Assembly (NCBI GenBank): GCA_947311825.1 | Contig: CAMZLY010000010.1 | Location: forward strand, 1-42,120 | Reading direction: 5' to 3' | DNA length: 42,120 bases | Source: an uncultured bacterium | GTDB taxonomy: Bacteria; Verrucomicrobiota; Kiritimatiellia; UBA8416; CAMZLY01 | Shown: one piece after another, positions 28,980 to 41,992 of the stretch | Layout: each line of letters starts with the position of its first letter | Numbering within the stretch: position 1 is the first letter of the stretch | Position numbers and translations under genes: made by a program | Notes under the pieces: generated by a model | What the model saw: only the letters and a program-made list of their open reading frames with translations | Databases searched by the model: none | What the model was told of the DNA's origin: nothing

Positions 28980-29609
28980 TTACCCTTTATCCTTTAATTT
29001 CAAGACATACGGATAAAGGTTTTTACCAGGGCACAGGCTATGTCCAATATCGCAATGTCCATAAATATTTTTCCCGGCAATCTTATATTTTTTCTTTAAA
29101 GAATCAACAATTTTGCACATCGATTCTAACTGCAACTTAGATGGTTCCTGTTTCTCAAAATTACCTAAAAGCATAATTCCAATATTAGCTTTATTATGAT
29201 GACATACATGAGCACCCTGATACAAAAGCGAGCGACCTTCCCATATCCGCCCAGCATAATCTAAAATAAAGTGATAGCCTATGTCACCATAATTACGATT
29301 CATGTGTGAAGCATAAATACCGTCAATATCAAAAATCACTGAATTACGATTTGTATCATAAATAGTACGTGTTCCGGTATGATGTACAGTGATCTTATTG
29401 AAACTTTTTGCACTATATAAACGTTTTAAATGCGGATCTTGATCCGCCCAAACTGATCGCTTAATAACAACAAGGTCATCAGTCTTCATTTTAGTTTCAC
29501 CACAAGTAGCATTAATTTGCGGTACAACAGCACCAAAACATGAAACACCAGCAAAACCAAGTGTACTTAATGCCATATCTTTTATAAATTTTCTTCGTGT
29601 ATAATCCAT
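28980..29609 (-). CDS. N-acetylmuramoyl-L-alanine amidase / PGRP family with N-terminal export signal
   Basis: MDYTRRKFIKDMALSTLGFAGVSCFGA signal (Tat-like); ITVHHTGTR, GDIGYHFILDYAGRIWEGRSLLYQGAHVCHHNKANIGIMLLGNFE, YGHCDIGHSLCPGKNLY. Confidence 0.92.
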   Translation of the reverse strand: MDYTRRKFIKDMALSTLGFAGVSCFGAVVPQINATCGETKMKTDDLVVIKRSVWADQDPHLKRLYSAKSFNKITVHHTGTRTIYDTNRNSVIFDIDGIYASHMNRNYGDIGYHFILDYAGRIWEGRSLLYQGAHVCHHNKANIGIMLLGNFEKQEPSKLQLESMCKIVDSLKKKYKIAGKNIYGHCDIGHSLCPGKNLYPYVLKLKDKG

Positions 29610-29672
29610 ATTAAAATCTTTTTAATAGTGCATTGACTAGCCATAAGCAAAGTCGAATAAGTCACATTTTTT

Positions 29673-30290
29673 CTAGAAGTCGAGATTAAGCACAAACGGA
29701 ACTGATTCCCACCCACGCTCTCTTTTCAATTGTGCTAATTTTGCAATTGATGTATCTATGATTTCGTCTGATAACATAGCAACGGCCTTTGAATTACGTG
29801 GTGCCCCCAATAAACTGGCAGCAGCGAGGCAAACATGACGTAATCCTAAAACACCATCTCCGGCACATTCATCCCATACATCTGCGATTGAATCCAAAAC
29901 CAATTGTACGCCGCGGAAAAATATTAACTCAAGTGATGCATCTTCCTGCATAGTTATTTCTTTTAGATTAAGTACCCATACATCTTTATCACCAGTAACC
30001 ACCCATTCAGAAGGTTTCACCATCCCTGAGCTAAAAAGCATTAACCTACGAGCTGACCCAGGGTCACCAATTGACGTTAATACTTGAGCAGCCAAATTGG
30101 TTAAAGTTTTGGATTCGATAAACTCTGATTTGTGATCATTTTCAAGAAAAAACTCTATTGCTTTTGCAATTTCTTCTCTGCAAAACTCTGTATCAACATC
30201 TACACCACAAATATCAGAGATTTCTGATTGAATATGTGTCACTACTACTGATGGCTCCGACTCAACCGGTCCCCCTGGATCAAAAATCAT
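29673..30290 (-). CDS. Hypothetical protein translationally coupled to nrdR
   Basis: 205-aa ORF whose start overlaps the nrdR stop by 4 nt; no family recognised. Confidence 0.65.
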   Translation of the reverse strand: MIFDPGGPVESEPSVVVTHIQSEISDICGVDVDTEFCREEIAKAIEFFLENDHKSEFIESKTLTNLAAQVLTSIGDPGSARRLMLFSSGMVKPSEWVVTGDKDVWVLNLKEITMQEDASLELIFFRGVQLVLDSIADVWDECAGDGVLGLRHVCLAAASLLGAPRNSKAVAMLSDEIIDTSIAKLAQLKRERGWESVPFVLNLDF

Positions 30291-30745
30291 TCTTCTTTTC
30301 CTATTAAACCATTAATTGCACTGAGAAATTCGTTTACATCTCTGAAGTTTTTGTAAACAGAAGCAAAACGCACATACGCAACTTCATCCAGTTTTTCAAG
30401 GCGATCCATAACTTTTTTTCCAACTGCCTGACTTGGAACATCACGCTCATATTCACTTTCAAGTTCATCAATTATACTTACAACCATGCTTTCAATAGCT
30501 TCTGATGTAACTGGGCGTTTTTCACAGGCACGGACAATACCGCCCATAAGTTTTTCTCTATCAATAGGTTCACATCGTCCATCACGCTTAGTAACTCGCA
30601 ATAGTGTACGAACAATTTCTTCATATGTAGTAAAACGATTTCCACAATCAAGACACATCCTACGACGTCGAATAACTGAGCCATTACCTGCTGAGCGGCT
30701 ATCAATAACTTTATCTTCTAAATGTGAACATCGTGGACACCGCAT
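30287..30745 (-). CDS. nrdR: Transcriptional repressor NrdR
   Basis: MRCPRCSHLEDKVIDSRSAGNGSVIRRRRMCLDCGNRFTTYEEI ... ATP-cone VTKRDGRCEPIDREKLMGGI. Confidence 0.97.
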   Translation of the reverse strand: MRCPRCSHLEDKVIDSRSAGNGSVIRRRRMCLDCGNRFTTYEEIVRTLLRVTKRDGRCEPIDREKLMGGIVRACEKRPVTSEAIESMVVSIIDELESEYERDVPSQAVGKKVMDRLEKLDEVAYVRFASVYKNFRDVNEFLSAINGLIGKEE

Positions 30746-30768
30746 ATTTTATTACCTTCTGCAAACTA

Positions 30769-31548
30769 CTAAAGCACAGATTTCACAGCAGCAATCAAAT
30801 CAGAGCCATAATGAGAGTGAACAAACTTTCTGATTCCAGACCCTTTATATACATATTTAGATTCAGGAGTCGCCTGATCCTCATTGTCATATAGCACAAC
30901 TGGTATTTCTTTTGTGTTCGGCATTTCCTTTAAGAGACTTGCAATAACATCACCATTCATACCGGTAAAAATACGTTTAATAACAATAGCTGCAGGTTTA
31001 CATAGAATAGCCTTTTCCAAAGTCTCCGGCCCTTTTACAACACTTTCAACATCATATCCCGCACGAATAAACAACTCAGTAATAGACTTCAGCACTTCAG
31101 AATCATCTTCACCCACTAAAATATTCTTATTTGGTTCTGCCGAAATTGAACTTTTTTTATTATCAGAACCTTTTTTTAGAAATATAATTCTAGCAACTTC
31201 CATTAATAAATCTTCGGGATTACAAGGTTTCGCAATAAAACCATCAACATCAACATTTGCAAAAAACTCTGCCATGTTAGCTCTAGCAGTTAAGACCAAT
31301 ACTGAATGTTTCATTTCTCCACTAGGTCCAGAAATAGCCTTTAGGAAACCTATGCCCCCCATACCAGGCATGCTCATATCAACAATTATAAGATCTGGTT
31401 CGTAATTTTCAAGTCTTTCTAACCCCTTTTCGCCGCTATCAGCAGTTACCACTTCGTATCCCTCAAATGACAAGAAATCTCTCAATGTCACCAATAAGCT
31501 CGCATCATCATCAATAAGTAATATCTTACTTTTTTCTTGTTCAGTCAT
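30769..31548 (-). CDS. Response regulator with two receiver domains (second degenerate)
   Basis: First receiver KILLIDDDASLL...DLIIVDMSMPGMGG...FIAKPC; second NILVGEDDSEVL...AAIVIKRIFTGMNG lacks the phospho-acceptor Asp. Confidence 0.85.
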   Translation of the reverse strand: MTEQEKSKILLIDDDASLLVTLRDFLSFEGYEVVTADSGEKGLERLENYEPDLIIVDMSMPGMGGIGFLKAISGPSGEMKHSVLVLTARANMAEFFANVDVDGFIAKPCNPEDLLMEVARIIFLKKGSDNKKSSISAEPNKNILVGEDDSEVLKSITELFIRAGYDVESVVKGPETLEKAILCKPAAIVIKRIFTGMNGDVIASLLKEMPNTKEIPVVLYDNEDQATPESKYVYKGSGIRKFVHSHYGSDLIAAVKSVL

Positions 31549-31662
31549 AATTAGCCCTTTCATTTTTCTTTCCAAAATTTTATTCGCTATCCACTACCAG
31601 CACCTTACCCAGAGGTTGTACCCTACTTTTCCAAGTTGTCAGCCTTTTACCTTTAATTTTTA

Positions 31663-31694
31663 ACTATTCACTGTTCACTATTAGTTATTCACTG
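31663..31694. repeat. Degenerate heptamer tandem repeat
   Basis: aactattcactgttcactattagttattcactg: successive 7-mers TATTCAC/TGTTCAC/TATTAGT/TATTCAC. Confidence 0.6.
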
Positions 31695-31698
31695 CCCT

Positions 31699-33312
31699 TT
31701 AAGTTACTCCTAAAAACACTCCCGCCAAACATTGAGCCAGCGTGCTTTCATCCCATGGCTTTGTTAATACAGGAATATTTAAAGTATTTAAAATCTCCTC
31801 CTGCGAGGATCGTAAAACCTCATCAGCAACAACAATTACCGGCAATTTTCTAAAATCTGAATGCCCCTTGATCCCTGCAATAACCTCAATTCCATCCCGA
31901 GGATCACTTGATATATCAATTAGTACCACATCTGGTAATAATGCCGTCATTACCTCAACAGCATCTTTGTCTGCTTCTTCAGAACTAACATGATAACCGC
32001 TTGCACTAAGTTGCTCCTTCAGTGCATTACAGACTGTCTCATCTTTATAAAGAACTAAAACATGCGGTGCTGGAACTGTAGGCAACGTAATTACAACCTG
32101 TGTACCATGATCTTTATCTTTTGGCGGACTGATAATTTCAAGTTTCCCGCCATGTAATTCAACTATCTCCTTTGAAATAGCAAGCCCCAACCCTGATCCA
32201 CTAGGATGCACACCAACTGTATAATACCGCATCGTAACCTTTTCAATAGACTCGGGAGGAATACCCGCACCTGTATCTGTCACAAGGATCATCACATTAT
32301 TATCGTTATCAGGGTCTTTCAATATTTCTACATTTATTTGTCCACTATCAGGGGTGAATTTAACAGCATTGCCAACAACATTAATTATCAATCGTTCTAC
32401 CCGGCCAATATCACCATCAATAAAATATTCCTTCTTGCTGTTACTGATAAACAGTTGAACAGATTTTGCTGAAGCTTGCACCCTCAATGACTCAGCACTA
32501 TACCGCATCAAGCTTCCTAATGGCAATAAAGCATGATTCAATTCAATAGTTTTATCCTCTATTTTACTAATATCAAGAATATCATTTACTGTATTTAAAA
32601 GCCTTTTACTATCTCCCTCAATCATGCGTAGATAATTATTTGCCTTATCTGGCAAGGTTCCAATAATACCACGTAACATATTTGATACTGCATATATTAT
32701 TGATGTTAAAGGTGTTCTTAACTCATGTGAAACGTTGGAAACAAACTGTGTACGTGCCTTATCATGTTCCTCCAAGCTAGTAATCGCAGCTTCCAATGCA
32801 TCTTGAGCCTGCTTACGAACAGTAATATCACGAACAAAAAAACAAAATTCACCATCAAAATCTAAATTTATATTGCTAACTGCAATTTCAGATGGAAATG
32901 TAGTTCTGTCTAACCGCAAGCAACGAGCCTCTATTAAAGTATAGCGATGATCCCTTAAATTGGTTTTAACAGCATCAAGTAAAGATTGAGTAGCACCAGA
33001 TATAAGCTTTACAATTGATAACCCTGTTAACTCTTTTTCAGTATAGCCAAAAAAATCCATAACACGGAAATTAAAATCAACAATAACACCTTCATTATCA
33101 GTTATAATAACAGCATCATATATAGATTGTAATATTCTATCATAATCCTGTGAGCGTGCTATTTTGCGATTTTTACGAGTTATAAACTCCATATCATCTG
33201 CATTACTAAGAGTCCAACTTTGCTCCTGTGCAAAATCATCAACACCATCCTTTTCGTCCGGGTTAATATCAATTCGCATCGTTTTTGACAAATCATCTTG
33301 AGCAGACATCAT
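31699..33312 (-). CDS. Hybrid sensor histidine kinase (PAS + HisKA/HATPase_c + receiver-like C-terminus)
   Basis: PAS: AVIITDNEGVIVDFNFRVMDFFGYTEKEL; H-box FVSNVSHELRTPLTS; G-boxes DTGAGIPPES, GSGLGLAISKEIVELHGG; C-terminal DVVLIDISSDPRDG...VLTKPW. Confidence 0.92.
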   Translation of the reverse strand: MMSAQDDLSKTMRIDINPDEKDGVDDFAQEQSWTLSNADDMEFITRKNRKIARSQDYDRILQSIYDAVIITDNEGVIVDFNFRVMDFFGYTEKELTGLSIVKLISGATQSLLDAVKTNLRDHRYTLIEARCLRLDRTTFPSEIAVSNINLDFDGEFCFFVRDITVRKQAQDALEAAITSLEEHDKARTQFVSNVSHELRTPLTSIIYAVSNMLRGIIGTLPDKANNYLRMIEGDSKRLLNTVNDILDISKIEDKTIELNHALLPLGSLMRYSAESLRVQASAKSVQLFISNSKKEYFIDGDIGRVERLIINVVGNAVKFTPDSGQINVEILKDPDNDNNVMILVTDTGAGIPPESIEKVTMRYYTVGVHPSGSGLGLAISKEIVELHGGKLEIISPPKDKDHGTQVVITLPTVPAPHVLVLYKDETVCNALKEQLSASGYHVSSEEADKDAVEVMTALLPDVVLIDISSDPRDGIEVIAGIKGHSDFRKLPVIVVADEVLRSSQEEILNTLNIPVLTKPWDESTLAQCLAGVFLGVT

Positions 33313-33447
33313 TATACTCCTAAAATAAACAAAATTCAAGTCGGTAAATGCATACATAAAACCAACGTCAACGAATGCTACCACTTGGTAATATATACTG
33401 TCGAGAAATAAGAGTTGATTTATATTTTTTTTAAGAAGTGAAACTAG

Positions 33448-33544
33448 ATTCGGAAGAGGCCGTGCTCATTTTCTATGAATCTCTTCCGACACAGAAAATG
33501 GGACACTTGTCCATTTCACGGGAGGTTGGGAAATTTTCCCAACC
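33448..33544. repeat. Cluster of three inverted repeats between the rRNA operon end and the histidine kinase
   Basis: TCGGAAGAG/CTCTTCCGA (33450-33458, 33481-33489); GGACA-CT-TGTCC (33501-33512); GGTTGGGAAATTTTCCCAACC (33524-33544). Confidence 0.65.
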
Positions 33545-33568
33545 ATAAAATATTTTTTTGAGAAATTA

Positions 33569-33600
33569 CAAAAAAAGACCCCGATAGTTGTATCGGGGTC
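33569..33600 (-). terminator. Rho-independent terminator of the rRNA operon
   Basis: Reverse strand GACCCCGATACAACTATCGGGGTC followed by TTTTTTT. Confidence 0.9.
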
Positions 33601-33610
33601 AAAAGAAAAA

Positions 33611-33727
33611 TCCTGGCAACGTGCTACTCTCCCACAACCAAGCGCTGCAGTACCCTCGCCGCTGAGGCCCTTCACTTCCGTGTTCGGTATGGGAACGGGT
33701 GTTACCTCCTCGCTATAATCACCAGGA
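33611..33727 (-). rRNA. rrf: 5S rRNA
   Basis: Conserved 5S sequence (ggtaacacccgttcccataccgaacacggaagtgaagggcctcagcggcgagggtactgcagcgcttgg... on the reverse strand). Confidence 0.92.
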
Positions 33728-33824
33728 AAAGTGATTAAAATTAGTAAATACATAGTTTTGAGCAAACAACTTCTATAGAAGAGACCTAGTTACCCCTATC
33801 AAAGATAAGAATAAAAAGATCAAG

Positions 33825-36795
<2,971 letters not shown>

Positions 36796-36997
36796 AAAAA
36801 TGGTCTCTTCTCTCGTTAGAAGTTGTTTGCTCTATATACTATGCAAATTTCAAAGATCATTGTCATTCCGAAGAATGAAGATTTAAATCTAACAATGCTA
36901 GAACTAAATCTTCCGCCTTCGTTTACTATTTACTGGTCAGCTAAGCCACTCTCCGTTGCTTCGCTTTTTGTGGCGAGGCAATTCAGCTCCGCTGAAT

Positions 36998-37074
36998 TGG
37001 TGGGCGTGCCTGGAATCGAACCAGGGACCTCAGCCTTATCAGGGCTGCGCTCTAACCAACTGAGCTACACGCCC
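36998..37074 (-). tRNA. tRNA-Ile (GAT), CCA encoded
   Basis: GGGCGTGTAGCTCAGTTGGTTAGAGCGCAGCCCTGATAAGGCTGAGGTCCCTGGTTCGATTCCAGGCACGCCCACCA. Confidence 0.97.
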
Positions 37075-37217
37075 GACTTTACGCTTACCTTACCAGTCGG
37101 TCAGCTTGCCAAGTCGTAATCAATGAATCTAACTTATGTTACGTGCTTGTCCGCCTTCAGTCGCTTCGCTCTCTACGTTGCGATAGCCTTTTACTCTCAC
37201 AAACTTCTCGCAAAGGC

Positions 37218-37293
37218 TGGTGGAGGCAACCGGGTTCGAACCGGTGACCTCATGCTTGCAAAGCACGTGCTCTACCAACTGAGCTATGCCCCC
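37218..37293 (-). tRNA. tRNA-Ala (TGC), CCA encoded
   Basis: GGGGGCATAGCTCAGTTGGTAGAGCACGTGCTTTGCAAGCATGAGGTCACCGGTTCGAACCCGGTTGCCTCCACCA. Confidence 0.97.
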
Positions 37294-37532
37294 AAATACC
37301 GATCACCGACCAGTCGACAATTTACAAAATTACTCAAAAATTAACCCATTACTTATAAACTTACTATACTCTCGCTCCGGAAATGGTGCGACTCGCGCAG
37401 TATTGCGCAGAATGATTTATTGTCGGTGTAGCTCTTTTCAAACTCACCATTTGACCTTTATATAACAGCAAGCTGTCATACAACGACCTTTGTCCTAACG
37501 CGGGACGATCATAAATGACCAATCCTTTGCTA

Positions 37533-39115
<1,583 letters not shown>

Positions 39116-39453
39116 TAAAAAATTGACATTATCCTGTACGAATACAGTATAATTATCGAAGTCTAATTCCAACACAAGCCATCCAACTTTACATCCTCTC
39201 TATCAAGCCGAAACTCGTAAGATCAGTGCTCCATTAAATGGGCGCTAGTCACACCATTTCCGAATCGAAAATAATATAATTAGCTTATATAAATGGGCTC
39301 ATTAAAAAATGATTAATGAGTAATTCTGTTATCAAAGATCAAAATAATAAGCACACAAAAAAACCCTTCCGTTTCCTTCCGGATCTGGAAGTTCATTTTA
39401 ATGTACTTTGTTCCCCGCATCACTTTCGTGGTGCTTCCCTCAAAACGCCGCTC

Positions 39454-39482
39454 AATGTATCACTGTGCGATTACCATGTCAA
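39454..39482 (-). promoter_or_regulatory. Putative sigma70-type rRNA operon promoter
   Basis: Reverse strand TTGACA - 17 nt (TGGTAATCGCACAGTGA) - TACATT, ~340 nt upstream of 16S; very A/T-rich sequence further upstream. Confidence 0.7.
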
Positions 39483-39808
39483 CCTTTTGAATCAAAATTT
39501 TAATTTTTTTTCTTCAGGCAACTTCAAGCTGCTCTTTCAAGCAAACCGTCTGGTGCGTTTCGACGGAAGTAGTTATCCCACAACCGGCATTTTCACACAA
39601 GTTTTTTTAATGCTATTTTAATTTTTTTTTTAGTTTTTTTGAAAACATGCAATTTTGCCTGTTTTTACACCATAAAACGCCGTTTTCAACACATCATCAA
39701 TATTATTTTTATCTACTAAAACTAACTGTTTTTATATTTTTGTAGTTTTTATTCCTCTATTTTATCTTTTTTTGCTACCTTGAACTCATGTTTTTTATGG
39801 AAAAAACT

Positions 39809-39980
39809 ATTGAGGTGCTTGCAAAACTACTGTGCGAGGCAATTTTTTGTATTTTAGGCGAGCAGATTCTGCCTTTTGAGCAATTGGAGCATACCCGTAG
39901 GCTCTGTAAAATTGCGAAAAAGCGGAATATGCCGCATAAAATCAAAAAGTGCCCGCAGATAGTTTTGCAAGTGCCTCAAT
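39809..39980. mobile_element. MITE-like element with ~21-bp imperfect terminal inverted repeats
   Basis: ATTGAGGTGCTTGCAAAACTA (39809-39829) and TAGTTTTGCAAGTGCCTCAAT (39960-39980), 19/21 complementary; most of the element recurs inverted at 41993-42120. Confidence 0.65.
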
Positions 39981-39992
39981 GGAAAGAAAATA

Positions 39993-41138
39993 ATGAAAAA
40001 GCTAAAAGCTGGAATTGTAGGAACGGGATATATTGGACCTGCACATATTGAAGGTCTTAGGCGAATTAACAGTGTTGAGATACAGGCCGTTGCTGAGGCT
40101 AATCAGGAACTGGCCGATACCAAAGCTAAGCTTTTGGGTATACCCGATGCTTATGGCGATTATAAGGAAATGCTCAAAGATGACAGCATTGATGTGATTC
40201 ACAACTGTACGCCCAACTTCATGCATTTGCAGGTTAACACAGATATTCTGAATGCCGGTAAACATTGCATCAGTGAAAAGCCTTTGGGTATGAACAGCAC
40301 AGAGTCTGCGAAACTGGTTGCACTTGCAGAGGAAAAAGGCTTAGTCAATGCGGTCAATTTCAATTATCGTTACTATCCGTTGGTTCAGCAAGCGAGGGTA
40401 ATGGTTGAAAATGGTGAACTGGGAAATGTATTTGCTGTACAAGGTTGTTATATGCAGGACTGGCTTTTGTATGATACCGACTGGAGTTGGCGACTAGACC
40501 CGAAGATGGCAGGTGAGAGTCGGGTTATGGGTGACATTGGCTCACACTGGTTCGATCTTATTCAGTTTGTGACTGGAAAAACAATTGTGCAAGTTTTTGC
40601 CGATCTTATGACGCTGCACGAGTATCGCAAAAAACCCAAAGGCGAGATTGAGACTTTTTCAGGCAAGGAATTAAAACCCGAAGATTATGAGAAAGTTAAA
40701 ATTAACTCAGAGGGCTATGGACATGTGTTGCTACGATTTGATGACGGTAGCAAGGGTATGACTTGCATATCACAGGTATCAAGCGGTCGAAAGAATCATA
40801 TTGTCTTTGAACTTAACGGCACAAAACAAAGCATTTGGTGGGATCATGAACGACCTAACGAATTAATGATAGGCAATCGTAACGAGCCTAACCAGTTGAT
40901 GTTGAAGGATGCGGTTATGATGGATAATGCAGTTAAAGATTATGCTCATTATCCTGCTGGTCACAACGAAGGCTATCCAACGGCGGTTAAAAATTTCTGT
41001 AGGAATGTTTATCGGCATATTGGTGATCGCAGCCAGGAAATAGATTTTGCAACATTTGCAGATGGTCATATTGCTGATTGTATTGTTGAGGCAGTCCTCA
41101 AGAGTCATAAGACAGGCGACTGGATAAGCGTTAAATAA
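39993..41138 (+). CDS. Gfo/Idh/MocA family oxidoreductase
   Basis: MKKLKAGIVGTGYIGPAHIEGLRRI, DVIHNCTPNFMHLQVNTDILNAGKHCISEKPLGMNSTES, VMGDIGSHWFDLIQFVTG. Confidence 0.95.
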   Translation: MKKLKAGIVGTGYIGPAHIEGLRRINSVEIQAVAEANQELADTKAKLLGIPDAYGDYKEMLKDDSIDVIHNCTPNFMHLQVNTDILNAGKHCISEKPLGMNSTESAKLVALAEEKGLVNAVNFNYRYYPLVQQARVMVENGELGNVFAVQGCYMQDWLLYDTDWSWRLDPKMAGESRVMGDIGSHWFDLIQFVTGKTIVQVFADLMTLHEYRKKPKGEIETFSGKELKPEDYEKVKINSEGYGHVLLRFDDGSKGMTCISQVSSGRKNHIVFELNGTKQSIWWDHERPNELMIGNRNEPNQLMLKDAVMMDNAVKDYAHYPAGHNEGYPTAVKNFCRNVYRHIGDRSQEIDFATFADGHIADCIVEAVLKSHKTGDWISVK

Positions 41139-41151
41139 GAGGAGTTGAATT

Positions 41152-41868
41152 ATGAAAGTTATGGCGTTTGGGGCACACCCAGATGATATTGAAATACTAT
41201 GTGCAGGCACGCTGGCCAAGTATAGTTCTGCCGGTCACGATGTTGCCATTGTTTTGATGACTAATGGAGAGGTGGGGTCTTCAACTTTGGGTAAGAAGGA
41301 GATTGCAGCGATACGACGTGGCGAGGCTGAGAAATCCGCAGAGATAATTCAGGCGGAATTCTTCTGGCTGGGTTATCCTGATGAGTTTCTTTTCAACACA
41401 CCTGAACTCCGTCTGCGTGTGATCGACACAATTCGTAGGTTTTCCCCCGATGTCATTATTACCCATGACAAAGATGCGGATTATCACCCTGACCACACGA
41501 CAACTGGTCAGGTTATATGGGATACACACGTCATGGTCACGGTATCGAACATTGAAACAGAAACTGCACCATGCGAAAAAATACCGACGTTGTTCTTTAT
41601 GGATACCGTTGCGGGTGTTAATTTTCAGCCAGAGTGTTATGTTGATATCACCCAACAGTGGGAAATGAAGGCGGCCATGCTGAGTTGTCATAAGAGTCAG
41701 GACGAATGGCTGAATGACCAATATGGTGTCACCTGCGTGGAATTTGCACAAACGCAAGCTCGTTTTCGCGGCTTCCAAACTGGAACCCGCTATGCCGAGT
41801 GTTTTCGTACCCCAAAATTTTTCCCGGGAAGCGTCAACCCAAACAGCTTGCTGCCAGGATTGATATAA
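41152..41868 (+). CDS. PIG-L/LmbE family deacetylase
   Basis: MKVMAFGAHPDDIEILCAGTLAKYSSAGHDVAIVLMTNGE; FSPDVIITHDKDADYHPDHTTTGQVIWD. Confidence 0.95.
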   Translation: MKVMAFGAHPDDIEILCAGTLAKYSSAGHDVAIVLMTNGEVGSSTLGKKEIAAIRRGEAEKSAEIIQAEFFWLGYPDEFLFNTPELRLRVIDTIRRFSPDVIITHDKDADYHPDHTTTGQVIWDTHVMVTVSNIETETAPCEKIPTLFFMDTVAGVNFQPECYVDITQQWEMKAAMLSCHKSQDEWLNDQYGVTCVEFAQTQARFRGFQTGTRYAECFRTPKFFPGSVNPNSLLPGLI

Positions 41869-41992
41869 ACCTAGATTTAAGGATAAAACCGACTGAAACC
41901 AAAATGAAATGACACCAAGATCAAACTTCCTAAACTTTTAACTGGCCCAAGGCATCAAATCCTTGATCAGTTGAAAGAACTGACTGACAAGA

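Noticed and set aside
36823-37344. ORFs across the tRNA-Ile/tRNA-Ala spacer
   Set aside because: They translate tRNA genes and flanks.
39316-39621. 101-aa ORF upstream of 16S
   Set aside because: Overlaps the rRNA promoter/leader and has no recognisable domain.
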